Source: JACCXG01 sp963750935
Lineage (GTDB): Bacteria > Acidobacteriota > Vicinamibacteria > Vicinamibacterales > 2-12-FULL-66-21
Reading direction: 5' to 3'
DNA: 64,000 nt
Assembly: GCA_963750935.1 (NCBI GenBank)
Contig: CAVVSR010000018.1
Span: forward strand, 186,001-250,000
This document shows positions 56,688-64,000 of this stretch, one piece after another. Position 1 is the first letter of the stretch. Every line of letters begins with the position of its first letter. Made by a program: the position numbers and the translations under genes. A model generated the notes under the pieces. It saw nothing but the letters and a program-made list of their open reading frames with translations. It ran no database searches and had not been told where the DNA came from.

Positions 56688-57420
56688 TAGCGCAGTCTTC
56701 AGGATCTGGAGAGGCAACGCCCAGGAGGGCGGGTTCAAGGACTATCCGACCGAGGTCAGCGAGGGCATGGTCGTGCTCGACGCGGTGCACCGCGTGCAGG
56801 CCGAACAGGCCGGCGACCTCGCGGTCCGCTGGAACTGCAAGGCCGGCAAGTGCGGATCCTGCTCGGCGGAGATCAACGGCAAGCCGAAGCTGATGTGCAT
56901 GACGCGGCTCGACACGATCGACCTGTCGCAGCCGGTGACGGTCGAGCCGATGCGCGCCTTCCCGCTGATCAAGGACCTCGTCACCGACGTGTCGTGGAAC
57001 TTCAAGGTCAAGCAGGGGATCAAGCCGTTCAAGCCGCGCAAGCCGGACGCGCCCGACGGCACCTGGCGGATGCAGCAGCGCGAGGTCGATCGCATCCAGG
57101 AATTCAGGAAGTGCATCGAGTGCTTCCTGTGCCAGGACGTCTGCCACATCCTGCGCGACCATCACCTCCACGACGGCTTCATCGGGCCGCGCTTCCTGCT
57201 CTTCAACGCGGCGCTCGAGATGCACCCGCTCGACGTCGAGGACCGGCTCCCCGAGCTCAAGGACCGCGACGGCATCGGCTATTGCAACATCACGCGCTGC
57301 TGCACCAACGTGTGCCCGGAACACATCACGATTACGGAAAATGCGATCATCCCGCTCAAGGAGCGGGTGGTCGATCGGTTCTACGATCCGATCACGAAGC
57401 TCTTGAGGATGTTGAGATAA
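56683..57420 (+). CDS. sdhB: Succinate dehydrogenase iron-sulfur subunit
   Basis: 245 residues from a TTG start with GGAGG 7 bases upstream, both lying in heptamer repeats. The [2Fe-2S] domain has RWNCKAGKCGSCSAEINGKPKLMC, the [4Fe-4S] site is CIECFLCQDVC, and the [3Fe-4S] site includes CCTNVCPEHITITENAIIPLKE. It carries electrons from FAD in SdhA to the membrane subunit. The 155-base gap to sdhA is unusually long for this operon. Confidence 0.94.
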   Translation: MSSAVFRIWRGNAQEGGFKDYPTEVSEGMVVLDAVHRVQAEQAGDLAVRWNCKAGKCGSCSAEINGKPKLMCMTRLDTIDLSQPVTVEPMRAFPLIKDLVTDVSWNFKVKQGIKPFKPRKPDAPDGTWRMQQREVDRIQEFRKCIECFLCQDVCHILRDHHLHDGFIGPRFLLFNAALEMHPLDVEDRLPELKDRDGIGYCNITRCCTNVCPEHITITENAIIPLKERVVDRFYDPITKLLRMLR

Positions 57421-57500
57421 CGTGCGATGTGCGTACGTGCGCGGATGCTCGCACGTCGCACGTGACGCTAAGCACGTTCGCACGTAGCACGTAGCACGTA
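57421..57500 (+). repeat. Heptamer-periodic intergenic repeat (H8)
   Basis: GCACGTA repeated exactly at 7-base steps at the end (57480-57500), preceded by diverged GCACGTC/GCACGTG/GTGCG units in both orientations, so the block can fold on itself. It lies right after sdhB. Confidence 0.8.
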
Positions 57501-57515
57501 TCGGAGGCCGCCACC

Positions 57516-58013
57516 ATGTTCGATCTGAAGCCGCTGTCGAAGGATGCCGTCGAATCGGCGCTGGCCAAGGCCGAGCGCTACCGGTTCCTGAACGAGCCGG
57601 GCGAGGCCGAGAGCATCTGCCTCGATGTGCTCGCGATCGATCCGGACAACCAGCACGCGCGCATCGGGCTGCTGCTGGCGCTGTCGGATCAGTTCGCCGA
57701 CGGCTCGGGCGCCGCCGCGCGCGCCGAGGAGATCGCCGCCGGGCTGGCCGGTGAGTACGAACGGCTCTACTACGGCGGCCTGGTCGCCGAACGCCGGGCC
57801 AAGGCGCACCTCGCGCGCGGCCCCGTCGCCGCCCGCGGCGCCTACGAATGGCTGCTCGAGGCGCTCGACTACTTCGACCGCGCCGAGCAGATCCGGCCGC
57901 ATGGGAACGACGATGCGATCCTGCGGTGGAACGCGTGCGTGCGGGTGCTGCGGCAGCATCCGCAGCTGGAATCGTCGCACGGGGTCAGGGAAGAGCCGCA
58001 GTTCCTGGAATAG
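57516..58013 (+). CDS. TPR-like hypothetical protein
   Basis: 165 residues, all helical, with TPR-like hairpins (AKAERYRFLNEPGEAESICLDVLAIDPDNQHARIGLLLAL and GAYEWLLEALDYFDRAEQIRPHGNDDAILRWNACVRVL). There is no signal peptide. GGAGG lies 11 bases upstream. Role unknown; it follows the sdh operon and precedes a perfect palindrome. Confidence 0.75.
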   Translation: MFDLKPLSKDAVESALAKAERYRFLNEPGEAESICLDVLAIDPDNQHARIGLLLALSDQFADGSGAAARAEEIAAGLAGEYERLYYGGLVAERRAKAHLARGPVAARGAYEWLLEALDYFDRAEQIRPHGNDDAILRWNACVRVLRQHPQLESSHGVREEPQFLE

Positions 58014-58024
58014 GGTGGGGAATA

Positions 58025-58073
58025 GGGTGTCAGGCAGTGAATCGTGAACTTCACGATTCACTGCCTGACACCC
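58025..58073. repeat. Perfect 49-base palindrome, copy 1
   Basis: Arms of 24 bp (58025-58048 and 58050-58073) are exactly complementary around one base. It begins GGGTGTCAGGCAGTG and ends CTGCCTGACACCC. It starts 11 bases after the TPR gene stop and recurs at 60136. It is heptamer-like inside (GTGAATC, GTGAAC). Likely a REP-type element or strong terminator. Confidence 0.9.
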
Positions 58074-58096
58074 GCACCCCCGGGGAGTTGACCGAT

Positions 58097-58657
58097 ATGC
58101 CCAAGATTCTGATCGTGACCGGCGACGGCGGCGAGAGCTACGAGACCTGGTTCGCCGTCCACCGGTTCCGTGAGGCGGGCTACGAGACCCGCGTGGCGGC
58201 GCCGTCGAAGAAGCGCCTGCACCTGGTGATGCACGACTTCGAGCCGGGCTGGGACACCTATCGGGAAGCGCCCGGCTACGGCATGGAGTCGGACCTGACC
58301 TTTGCCGAGGTCAACGTCCCGGACTATGAGGCGATCGTCCTCATCGGCGGGCGCGCGCCGGAGTACCTGCGCAACGACAAGCAGGTCATGGCGATCCTGC
58401 GCGAGTTCGATCGCGCCGGGAAATGGATCTTCAGCATCTGCCACGGCGTGCAGCTGCTGGCGGCCGCCGGCCTGATCAAAGGCAAGCAGGTGACCTGCTA
58501 CGAACACTGCCGCATCGAGGCCGAGACGGCCGGCGCGACGTGGGTCGGAGCCGAGGTCGTGCGCGACGGCCGGATCGTCTCGTCGCCGACCTGGCAGGAG
58601 CACCCGGCGTTCTATCGCGAGGTGTTCGCCTGCCTCCAGCAACCCGTGCCCGCGTGA
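58097..58657 (+). CDS. DJ-1/PfpI family protein
   Basis: 186 residues from the ATG at 58097. The fold is shown by KILIVTGDGGESYETWFAVHRFREAGYETRVAAPSKK, the acidic LTFAEVNVPDYEAIVLIGGRAPEYLR, and the nucleophile elbow WIFSICHGVQLLAAAGLIKGKQVTCYEHC with the conserved Cys in I-C-H-G. Members are deglycase/protease-like or chaperone-like. It is followed 4 bases later by an alpha/beta hydrolase, so they form a unit. Confidence 0.92.
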   Translation: MPKILIVTGDGGESYETWFAVHRFREAGYETRVAAPSKKRLHLVMHDFEPGWDTYREAPGYGMESDLTFAEVNVPDYEAIVLIGGRAPEYLRNDKQVMAILREFDRAGKWIFSICHGVQLLAAAGLIKGKQVTCYEHCRIEAETAGATWVGAEVVRDGRIVSSPTWQEHPAFYREVFACLQQPVPA

Positions 58658-58661
58658 TCTG

Positions 58662-59471
58662 GTGAGCGCGGAACGGTTCAGGACCCGCGCCGGCAGCCTG
58701 CTCCACGTCGAAGACTCGGGCGGCTCGGCGAACCGCGGGCTGCCGATCGTCGCGCTGCACGGCCTCGGCGGCGGCGCGTGGTTCTTCTCCGGCCTGGCGC
58801 GGCGGCTCGCTCCCGATCGCCGGGTGATTGCCGTGGACCTTCCCGGCACCGGCCGCAGCACGTCCGGCGTGCCGCTGTCGATCGACAGCTGGCTCGCCGA
58901 CCTCGACGACCTCCTCACCGCGCGCGGCGCCACGCCCGCCATCCTGCTCGGCCACTCGATGGGCACGATCGTCGCGCTCGAGGCGTGGGCGGCCTGGCCG
59001 CACCACATCAGCGCTCTGATCTTCGTCGGCGGCCTGCCCGAGCCGCGGCCGCTGATCCGGGAGCGCCTGACGCTGCGCGCGGCGAGCGTCGAGCGGGACG
59101 GCCTGGCCGGCGTCGGCCCGCAGGCGGCGATCGCGAACTTCGCGAAGGCGACGCTCGCACGCCAGCCGGAGCTGGTCGCGCTCTTCGAACGCGTCTTCGA
59201 GGCCCAGGATCCCGGCGTCTACGTGCAGTGGTGCCGGCTCCTCGTCGCCGCGTCCGCCGCCTCGATCGTCCCGAGCGTGACCGTGCCCTGCTGCGCCATC
59301 ACCGGCGCGGAGGATCAGTACGCGCCGCCCGAGCTGGTGTCCGCGTTCATGCGCGAGCTGCCAGGCGCGGTTCGTGAGGAAGAGCTCGAGGATTGCGCTC
59401 ACCTGCCGTTCCTGGAGTCTCCCGAAGCGTTCGCCGCCGCCGTCGCGTCCTTCGCCGCGACCCTGTGTTAG
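58662..59471 (+). CDS. Alpha/beta hydrolase
   Basis: 269 residues from a GTG. Oxyanion motif HGLGGGAWFFSG, DLPGTGRS, nucleophile elbow LLGHSMGTIVALEAW, acid Asp in ITGAEDQYAPPE, and terminal His in DCAHLPFLESPEAF complete the triad. There is no signal peptide. The substrate is unknown. It starts 4 bases after the DJ-1 gene. Confidence 0.92.
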   Translation: MSAERFRTRAGSLLHVEDSGGSANRGLPIVALHGLGGGAWFFSGLARRLAPDRRVIAVDLPGTGRSTSGVPLSIDSWLADLDDLLTARGATPAILLGHSMGTIVALEAWAAWPHHISALIFVGGLPEPRPLIRERLTLRAASVERDGLAGVGPQAAIANFAKATLARQPELVALFERVFEAQDPGVYVQWCRLLVAASAASIVPSVTVPCCAITGAEDQYAPPELVSAFMRELPGAVREEELEDCAHLPFLESPEAFAAAVASFAATLC

Positions 59472-59482
59472 AGTTTTCGCTC

Positions 59483-60127
59483 ATGAGCAACCTGCTGCGA
59501 TTCTCTCCACTGCTTCTCGCTTTTTTCCTGCAGACGACGGCTCCCAAGGTTGAGCCGGGCTTCACCTCGCTGTTCAACGGCAAGGACTTCACGGGCTGGA
59601 AAGTCCAGGAGCCCACCGCGTCGTGGACGATCGAGGACGGAGCCATCAAGGCCAACGGCAACCCCAGCCACGTCTTCTACGACGGCGAGTTCCGCAAGCA
59701 CATGTTCCGCGACTTCGAGCTGAAGGTGGACGTGATGACGCGGAACAACTCGAACGGCGGCATCTACGTGCTGACCGAGTGGCAGGAAAAGAGCTGGCCC
59801 AAGAAGGGCTTCGAGATCCAGGTGAACAACAGCTACGTCAAGGACCGGGTCAAGACCGGCAGCATCTACCACGTCCAGGACGTCATGGACAACGCGCCGG
59901 CCAAAGACGACGAGTGGTTCACCGAACACATCATCGTCAAGGGCGACAGCATCACGGTGCTGGTGAACGGCAAGGAAACCGCGACGTGGAAGCAGCCGGC
60001 CGACTGGAACGGCGGCCGCGAGGGTGCGGGCCGCTCCATCACCGGCCCTGGCACCATCGCGCTGCAGGCCCACGACCCGAACAGCACGGTCTTCTACCGG
60101 AACATCCGGATCAAGCCGCTGGACTAA
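59483..60127 (+). CDS. Secreted DUF1080 (3-keto-disaccharide hydrolase) domain protein
   Basis: 214 residues with a signal peptide (NLLRFSPLLLAFFLQTTA). The DUF1080 jelly-roll reads GFTSLFNGKDFTGWKVQEPTASWTIEDGAIKA, KHMFRDFELKVDVMTRNNSNGGIYV, KSWPKKGFEIQVNNSY and TIALQAHDPNSTVFYRNIRIKPLD. Members bind or cleave 3-keto-glycosides or other glycans. It follows the hydrolase by 11 bases and ends just before the second palindrome. Confidence 0.92.
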   Translation: MSNLLRFSPLLLAFFLQTTAPKVEPGFTSLFNGKDFTGWKVQEPTASWTIEDGAIKANGNPSHVFYDGEFRKHMFRDFELKVDVMTRNNSNGGIYVLTEWQEKSWPKKGFEIQVNNSYVKDRVKTGSIYHVQDVMDNAPAKDDEWFTEHIIVKGDSITVLVNGKETATWKQPADWNGGREGAGRSITGPGTIALQAHDPNSTVFYRNIRIKPLD

Positions 60128-60135
60128 CGAGGCCA

Positions 60136-60184
60136 GGGTGTCAGGCAGTGAATCGTGAATTTCACGATTCACTGCCTGACACCC
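60136..60184. repeat. Perfect 49-base palindrome, copy 2
   Basis: Arms 60136-60159 and 60161-60184 are exactly complementary around T60160. They match copy 1 base for base except the central nucleotide, and both copies are followed by GCAC. It lies between convergent genes, where it should act as a bidirectional terminator. Confidence 0.9.
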
Positions 60185-60202
60185 GCACTACTGCGTTCCC
60201 GC

Positions 60203-62338
60203 CTATTCGACCTCCGGCTTCACCCCCAGATTGAACATCGTGAACGAGTAGATGTCGGCGGACGTCTCCAGCGTCTTCTTCAAGGCGTTGGCGGCGCCAT
60301 GGCCGGCGCCGGTCTGGATGCGGATGAGCAGCGGGTTGTCCTTGGCGCCGCGCTCCTGCAGCGTCGCGGCGTACTTGAACGAGTGGGCCGGCACGACGCG
60401 GTCGTCGTGGTCGGCGGTGGTGACGAGCGTGGCCGGGTACTTCACGCCCGCCTTGAGGTTGTGCAGCGGCGAGTAGGCCTTGAGCGCCGCGAACTCGTCC
60501 GGGTCGTTGCTCGAGCCGTAGTCCGCCACCCAGTTCCAGCCGATCGTGAACTTGTCGAAGCGGAGCATGTCCATGACGCCGACCTGCGGGATGGCGACCT
60601 TGAACAGCTCGGGACGCTGGTTCATCACCGCGCCGACCAGCAGGCCGCCGTTCGAGCCGCCCTGGATCGCCAGGCGGGCCGATGACGTGTACTTGTTGGC
60701 GATCAGCCACTCGGCCGCGGCGATGAAGTCGTCGAAGACGTTCTGCTTGTTCAGCTTCATTCCGGCCTTGTGCCACTTCTCGCCGTACTCGCCGCCGCCG
60801 CGGATGTTCGCCGACGCGTAGACGAAACCCTGCTCGAGCAGCGCCAGGCGCGAGGCGTTGAAGGTCGGCGACTGCACGACGTTGAACCCGCCGTAGGCGT
60901 AGAGCAGCGTCGGGTTGGTGCCGTCGAGCTTGAGGCCCTTCTTGTAGACGAGGAACATCGGCACCTTCGTGCCGTCCTTGCTCGGGTAGAAGACCTGCTT
61001 GGTCTCGAACGCGGCCGGGTCGTAGCCGGGCACCTTCGGCTCGCGGAACACGGTGCTGCGGCGCGTCGCGATGTCGTAGCGGTAGATCGTCGCCGGGATG
61101 CTGAGCGAGTTGAAGGTGTAGAAGACCGACGTGTCGTCGCGCTCGCCGCCGAACCCGGTGGCGACGCCGAGGCCCGGCAGCTTGACCTCGCCCTCCAGCT
61201 TGCCGTCGAGGCCGTGGACGTAGACCCGCGAGGTCACGTCCTTCAGGTAGCGCGCGAAGATCTTGCCGCCCGCCGTGGTGACGCTCTCGAGCGGCTCCGG
61301 CTTCTCCGCCAGCACCACCTTCCAGTTCGACTCGCCCGGGGCCTTGGGATCGACCAGGATGAGGCGTGCATTCGGCGCCTTGCTATTCGTGCTGATCAGC
61401 AGCTTGTCGCCGACGTTATCGATGACATCGAAGACGTCGTCGGTAATCTCGGGGATGAGCGGCGCGAACTTGGTGTCGGCGGCGGTGAGGTCGCGCACGA
61501 ACAGCGCATTGCCGTCCTTGCCCTTGCCGCGGTCCGACACCGACAGCACCGCGAACCGCTCGTCGTCGGTCGTGCCGAGGAAGTGGAAGCGCTGGGCGTT
61601 GGCCTTGTCCTCGTAGACGAGCAGGTCCGCGGACTGCGGCGTGCCGAGGCGATGGAAGTAGACCTGGTGGTCCTGGTTGATCGACGCCTTTTCCTTCCCC
61701 GCTTCGGGCGCGGGATAGCGGCTGTAGTAGAAGCCGTCGCCGTGCCAGGCCGCGCCCGACACCTTCACCCACTGCACCGTGTCGGGCAGGATCTTCTTGG
61801 TGGCCAGCTCGATGACCTTGTACTCCTGCCAGTCCGAGCCGTCCTTGGAGAGCCCGTAGACGGCGTACTTCGCGTCCTTCGACGGCACGAACGTGCCGAG
61901 CGCGACGGTCTCGCCGAGCGCGTTGGGATCGATCAGCACCTCGGGCGTGCCCGACAGGCCCTGCTGGATGTAGAGCACGCTCTGGTTCTGCAGCCCGGAG
62001 TTCTTGCGGAAGAAGTAGTACGGCCCCTTCCGCGCCGGCGCCGAGTACTTCTCGTACTCGTTCAGCTTGAGCACGCGATCGTGCATGGCGGCGCGGAACG
62101 GAATCTTCTCGAGGTAGCCGAAGGTCACCTTGTTCTGGGCGGCCACCCACTCGCCGGTCTCCTTCGAGTTGTCGTCCTCGAGCCAGCGATACGGATCGGG
62201 CACTTCGACGCCGTGGTACTTGTCGACGTGGTCGGCCTTGCGGGTCGTCGGGTACTCGAACTGCTGCGCCGACAGGGACACGGATGCGAGCAGCGCCACG
62301 AACGGCGGGACGAAACGTCGGGAGGAGCGTGATTCCAT
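60203..62338 (-). CDS. Prolyl oligopeptidase (S9A), secreted
   Basis: 711 residues from the ATG at 62336-62338, which starts a signal peptide (FVPPFVALLASVSLSA); the upstream in-frame Met adds a non-signal extension. The propeller (about 70-430) begins VPDPYRWLEDDNSKETGEWV. The catalytic domain has the nucleophile GGSNGG (Ser about 562), Asp in HDDRVVP (about 646) and His in GAGHGA (about 680). It cleaves short peptides after proline, probably in the periplasm. Length matches the family. Confidence 0.95.
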   Translation of the reverse strand: MESRSSRRFVPPFVALLASVSLSAQQFEYPTTRKADHVDKYHGVEVPDPYRWLEDDNSKETGEWVAAQNKVTFGYLEKIPFRAAMHDRVLKLNEYEKYSAPARKGPYYFFRKNSGLQNQSVLYIQQGLSGTPEVLIDPNALGETVALGTFVPSKDAKYAVYGLSKDGSDWQEYKVIELATKKILPDTVQWVKVSGAAWHGDGFYYSRYPAPEAGKEKASINQDHQVYFHRLGTPQSADLLVYEDKANAQRFHFLGTTDDERFAVLSVSDRGKGKDGNALFVRDLTAADTKFAPLIPEITDDVFDVIDNVGDKLLISTNSKAPNARLILVDPKAPGESNWKVVLAEKPEPLESVTTAGGKIFARYLKDVTSRVYVHGLDGKLEGEVKLPGLGVATGFGGERDDTSVFYTFNSLSIPATIYRYDIATRRSTVFREPKVPGYDPAAFETKQVFYPSKDGTKVPMFLVYKKGLKLDGTNPTLLYAYGGFNVVQSPTFNASRLALLEQGFVYASANIRGGGEYGEKWHKAGMKLNKQNVFDDFIAAAEWLIANKYTSSARLAIQGGSNGGLLVGAVMNQRPELFKVAIPQVGVMDMLRFDKFTIGWNWVADYGSSNDPDEFAALKAYSPLHNLKAGVKYPATLVTTADHDDRVVPAHSFKYAATLQERGAKDNPLLIRIQTGAGHGAANALKKTLETSADIYSFTMFNLGVKPEVE

Positions 62339-62399
62339 AGATGCAGACCTCGGAGAAAATCGGGTGAATAGAGATTCTGACACCGACCGCCGGCCCGCG

Positions 62400-63168
62400 C
62401 TACAGCGAGCGGCCGAACACGCGCTCGAGCGCAGCGCGGTGCCGCCGGCTGAGGGTCAGCCGGGCACCGTCCTTCAGGACGACCGCGAAATCGCCGTGGA
62501 AGTCCGGCAGCAGCTCGCGGATGCGGTCGATCTGGACGATGGTGGACCGGTGGATGCGGACGAACCGCGCCGGGTCGAGCTCACGCTCGAGCCGGTTCAG
62601 GGTGTCGCGCACCGTGTATTCGCGGGGGCCGACGTGGAGTATGACGTAGTTGTCGGCGCCGGAGATCCAGTCCACCTCGTCGAGGTCGACGACCAGCAAC
62701 CGGTCGTCCGACCGGACCGGCAGGCGGGTCAGATAACGGCGCTCCGAGACCAGCGTGCCGAGCAGCGCCAGCACGCGCGGATCGACGGCGGCGCGCTGCC
62801 GTTCGGCAATGGCGGCGCGGGCCCGCTCGAGGGCGCCGGCCAGACGATCGCCGTCAACCGGCTTCAGCAGGTAGTCGAGGGCGTGCACCTCGAAGGCCCG
62901 CAGCGCATAGTGATCGAACGCGGTGACGAAGATCATCGCCGGCATCCGCTCGGCGCCCACCGCCTGCAGCACGCCGAAGCCGTCGAGCTCCGGCATCTGC
63001 ACGTCGAGCAGCACGAGGTCGGGGGCGTGCAAGCGCGATCGCCTCGACGGTCGCGGCACCGTCGCCTGTCTCCCCGACGACCTCGACGTCCGAGGCCTGG
63101 CGCAACAGGCGGCGGAGCCGCCGCCGCGCGATCGGCTCGTCGTCGGCGATCAGCACGCGGACCGTCAC
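62400..63168 (-). CDS. LytTR-type response regulator (one frameshift)
   Basis: About 255 residues from a GTG at 63166-63168. The receiver domain begins VRVLIADDEPIARRRLRRLLRQASDVEVVGETGDG. Near 63035 the frame changes; corrected it continues HAPDLVLLDVQMPELDGFGVL, with the phospho-Asp in LLDVQMP, and FVTAFDHYALRAFEVHALDYLLKPV. The C-terminal LytTR DNA-binding domain includes VDWISGADNYVILHVG and FVRIHRSTIVQIDRIREL. It overlaps the kinase gene by four bases and forms a two-component system with it. Confidence 0.92.
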
Positions 63169-64000
63169 GCGCGCCTCGACGCGGGGAGGGCCTCAGCCTG
63201 CCATGGAATCGAGATCGTCACGAGCGTGCCCCCGGCCGGCGGCGCCGTCAGCTCGAACGCATGATCGGCGCCGAACATCTCGGCGAGGCGGGCTCGCGTG
63301 TTGCCGAGGCCGACGCCTTCCCTGGCCGGCGCGTCGCGCAGCCCTTCCCCGTCATCCTCGACCTCGAGCACCAGCCGCGAGCCGCTGCGCCGGGCGCGCA
63401 CCTCAATCCGGCCGGCGCGCGATCGCGCGGCGATGCCGTGACGAATGGCGTTCTCCACCAGCGGCTGCAGCAGCAGGATCGGCACCAGCGCGCTGCGCGC
63501 TGCCGCGTCCGCGACGTCGACGCGTACGGCGAGGCGCTCGCCGAATCGGGTGCGCTGGATCTCGACGTAGCGGTCGAGCAGCTCGAGCTCGCGCGCGAGC
63601 GGGACGGCGTCGATCATGCCGGCCTCGAGCGTCTCGCGCAGCAGCTGGCTCAGGCCGCCGATCATCTTTTCCGCATTGACCGGGTCTTCATGAACCTGTT
63701 CGGCGATGGCGTTGAGGGTGTTGAAGAGGAAATGCGGCTGCAGCTGCATCTTCAGCAGCTGCATGCGGGCATCCGCCAGCGTGGCCTCGAGCTGGGCGGC
63801 GCGGAGCTCGCGCGCCTGCCCGGCCCGATAGTTCTCGATCGCGTGCACGATTCCGATTACTCCCCAGTAGATCAGATAGTGCGTAGCCAGGCTGCTGATC
63901 AGGAAGTATTCACCCGGACCGGCGAGGCCGCGCAGCATGCGCGTGAACGTGACCTTGGCCACCACCACCGGAAAGCCCGCGGCCGCCAGCGCCAGCCCGC
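63165..64000 (-). CDS. LytS/YehU-type sensor histidine kinase (partial, runs off right edge)
   Basis: The frame is open to the window end, giving at least 278 residues. Membrane segments lie near the visible N-terminus (FLISSLATHYLIYWGVIGIVHAIE). The His_kinase domain has the phospho-acceptor region LKMQLQPHFLFNTLNAIAEQV, then VPILLLQPLVENAIRHGI (N box) and EDDGEGL, VGLGNTRARL and GGTLVTISIPW (G boxes). It phosphorylates the LytTR regulator encoded immediately downstream. The signal is unknown. Confidence 0.92.
   Translation of the reverse strand, partial: GLALAAAGFPVVVAKVTFTRMLRGLAGPGEYFLISSLATHYLIYWGVIGIVHAIENYRAGQARELRAAQLEATLADARMQLLKMQLQPHFLFNTLNAIAEQVHEDPVNAEKMIGGLSQLLRETLEAGMIDAVPLARELELLDRYVEIQRTRFGERLAVRVDVADAAARSALVPILLLQPLVENAIRHGIAARSRAGRIEVRARRSGSRLVLEVEDDGEGLRDAPAREGVGLGNTRARLAEMFGADHAFELTAPPAGGTLVTISIPWQAEALPASRRA

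Overview
The window is GC-rich bacterial chromosome that best fits an Acidobacteriota lineage, probably Vicinamibacteria-like. This is inferred from the gene repertoire: PadR regulators paired with an ADOP-type permease, a Ser/Thr kinase fused to a PD40 propeller, CocE-like and prolyl-oligopeptidase hydrolases, DUF1080 and PQQ-propeller proteins, and an ACT-DUF5612 protein. No rRNA, CRISPR array or phage structural gene was seen.

Region 1 (1-7.5 kb): a padR fragment, a small conserved gene, an alpha/beta hydrolase, a secreted CocE/S15-like hydrolase, and a Ser/Thr kinase coupled to a squalene-cyclase-like repeat protein. Region 2 (7.5-16.2 kb) is accessory DNA, almost all on the minus strand. 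It has two attC-like folded sites (7540-7608 and 10844-10914) bracketing a tight five-gene run that begins with a TIR-like (PF10137-type) protein. A hicAB toxin-antitoxin pair, a decayed secreted-protein gene and a broken IS21-family element follow, and the region ends at a tRNA-Arg(UCU). It looks like an integron-type cassette array next to a tRNA, but no integrase is visible. Region 3 (16-28.7 kb): an HNH endonuclease, an EF-hand/lectin-like secreted protein, padR plus ADOP permease, a GH16 glucanase, an MFS transporter, a 59-residue coiled-coil microprotein, a three-gene membrane/iron-sulfur unit, and trmO.

Region 4 (28.8-52.9 kb): ACT-DUF5612, GNAT and DUF442 genes; an FAD oxidoreductase with a GntR regulator facing a sugar-phosphate isomerase-like gene; an IS66-family element; a TonB receptor with a DUF411 protein; then a long plus-strand run of esterase-like hydrolase, PQQ propeller, membrane protein, MoxR, DUF58, two VWA proteins and GltS. 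Region 5 (53-64 kb): a secreted lectin-like protein, a succinate dehydrogenase operon (membrane subunit, sdhA, sdhB), a TPR-like protein, a DJ-1/PfpI protein, an alpha/beta hydrolase, a DUF1080 protein, prolyl oligopeptidase, and a LytTR response regulator with a LytS-type kinase that runs off the right edge.

Two window-wide patterns stand out. First, from 28.7 to 60.2 kb most longer intergenic gaps hold sequence with a 7-nt period, using different heptamers at different loci and often arranged as inverted repeats. None was noticed in the first 28 kb. Second, about sixteen genes carry single-base frameshifts. Where the change can be pinned down it is usually one extra base, which points to consensus errors in the assembly more than to real pseudogenes. 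Coordinates of such genes span the whole reconstructed gene.
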